This document shows positions 5,283 to 5,408 of a stretch of DNA of 5,408 nt, in pieces (the first letter of the stretch is position 1; each line of letters starts with the position of its first letter). The notes below the pieces were generated by a model. The model was given only the letters and a program-made list of their open reading frames with translations, ran no database searches and was not told where the DNA came from. The translations under genes and the position numbers were made by a program. This DNA is from Betaproteobacteria bacterium (lineage in GTDB: Bacteria; Pseudomonadota; Gammaproteobacteria; Burkholderiales; SG8-41), in NCBI GenBank assembly GCA_025353085.1, contig JANXRI010000382.1:1-5408 (forward strand), in the 5' to 3' direction.

Positions 5283-5408
5283 ATGGATGAACCCAAAGAA
5301 AACGGGCCGGGCGTTAAAGTGCTGGGCGAGCGGCCCAGCCTCGACCAGCCGGAGTTGCCGCAGCGACCGTACGAGTTTGTGATGGAGACCGAAGTCGAGT
5401 CGCTGGAA
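5283..5408 (+). CDS. Unidentified protein, N-terminal 42 residues (cut by right edge)
   Basis: The ATG at 5283 follows GGAGGAG (5270-5276) by six bases, a very strong ribosome binding site, and the frame is open to the window end. The visible 42 residues are hydrophilic, acidic and rich in Pro and Glu (MDEPKENGPG, then LDQPELPQRPYEF), with no signal peptide or membrane segment. This looks like a flexible N-terminal tail ahead of a domain outside the window, and I cannot assign a family. It is divergent from leuC and shares the control region 5036-5282. Confidence 0.72.
   Translation, partial: MDEPKENGPGVKVLGERPSLDQPELPQRPYEFVMETEVESLE

Noticed and set aside
5036..5296. N-terminal extension of LeuC giving a 561-aa frame
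   Set aside because: The extra 87 residues lack LeuC similarity, cross the leuC promoter and palindromes, and overlap the start of the divergent gene at 5283. The ATG at 5035 has a strong GGAGG site and gives normal family length.

Overview
This window looks like chromosomal DNA from a betaproteobacterium, most likely of the order Burkholderiales. The evidence is a Bug/TctC-type periplasmic solute-binding protein (a family greatly expanded in that order), GC-rich coding DNA with AT-rich intergenic gaps, strong GGAGG-type ribosome binding sites, and a periplasmic PQQ-type dehydrogenase. The taxonomic call is an inference from protein families, not from a marker gene.

Layout, left to right. 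(1) At 1-293 on the minus strand is the N-terminus of a PQQ-dependent alcohol dehydrogenase-like protein with a signal peptide; it runs off the left edge. (2) A roughly 200-bp divergent promoter region (294-496) separates it from a plus-strand gene of unknown function (497-1081, 194 aa). (3) A 373-bp gap (1082-1454) holds three hairpins, one of them a convincing intrinsic terminator. (4) A second unknown plus-strand gene lies at 1455-1808 (117 aa). (5) A convergent gap (1809-1978) contains a bidirectional-terminator-like hairpin. (6) From 5035 down to 1979 on the minus strand is a tight three-gene operon: a LeuC-type aconitase-family large subunit, a LeuD-type small subunit and a Bug/TctC solute-binding protein, with gaps of only 11 and 10 nt. 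(7) A 247-bp divergent control region (5036-5282) carries an extended -10 promoter for each direction and two abutting perfect 12-bp palindromes. (8) The N-terminus of an unrecognised plus-strand gene (5283 onward) runs off the right edge.

The central unit is the leuC-leuD-bug operon. LeuC and LeuD together form one [4Fe-4S] hydro-lyase/isomerase. LeuC has the three cluster cysteines, and LeuD has the usual GSSRE signature. However, both subunits differ from the biosynthetic isopropylmalate isomerase at several normally invariant positions. They are also co-transcribed with a carboxylate-binding periplasmic protein rather than with leuB. The simplest reading is a catabolic paralog: Bug captures an exogenous di- or tricarboxylate or substituted malate, and the LeuCD-like enzyme dehydrates or isomerises it in the cytoplasm. 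The substrate cannot be read from the sequence. No transporter membrane subunits (TctA/TctB) are in the window.

I see no tRNA, rRNA, CRISPR array, insertion sequence or phage feature. No clearly undescribed multi-gene system is evident. The best leads are the divergent LeuCD paralog with its dedicated binding protein, the double palindrome in its control region, and the unknown 194-aa gene opposite the PQQ dehydrogenase.
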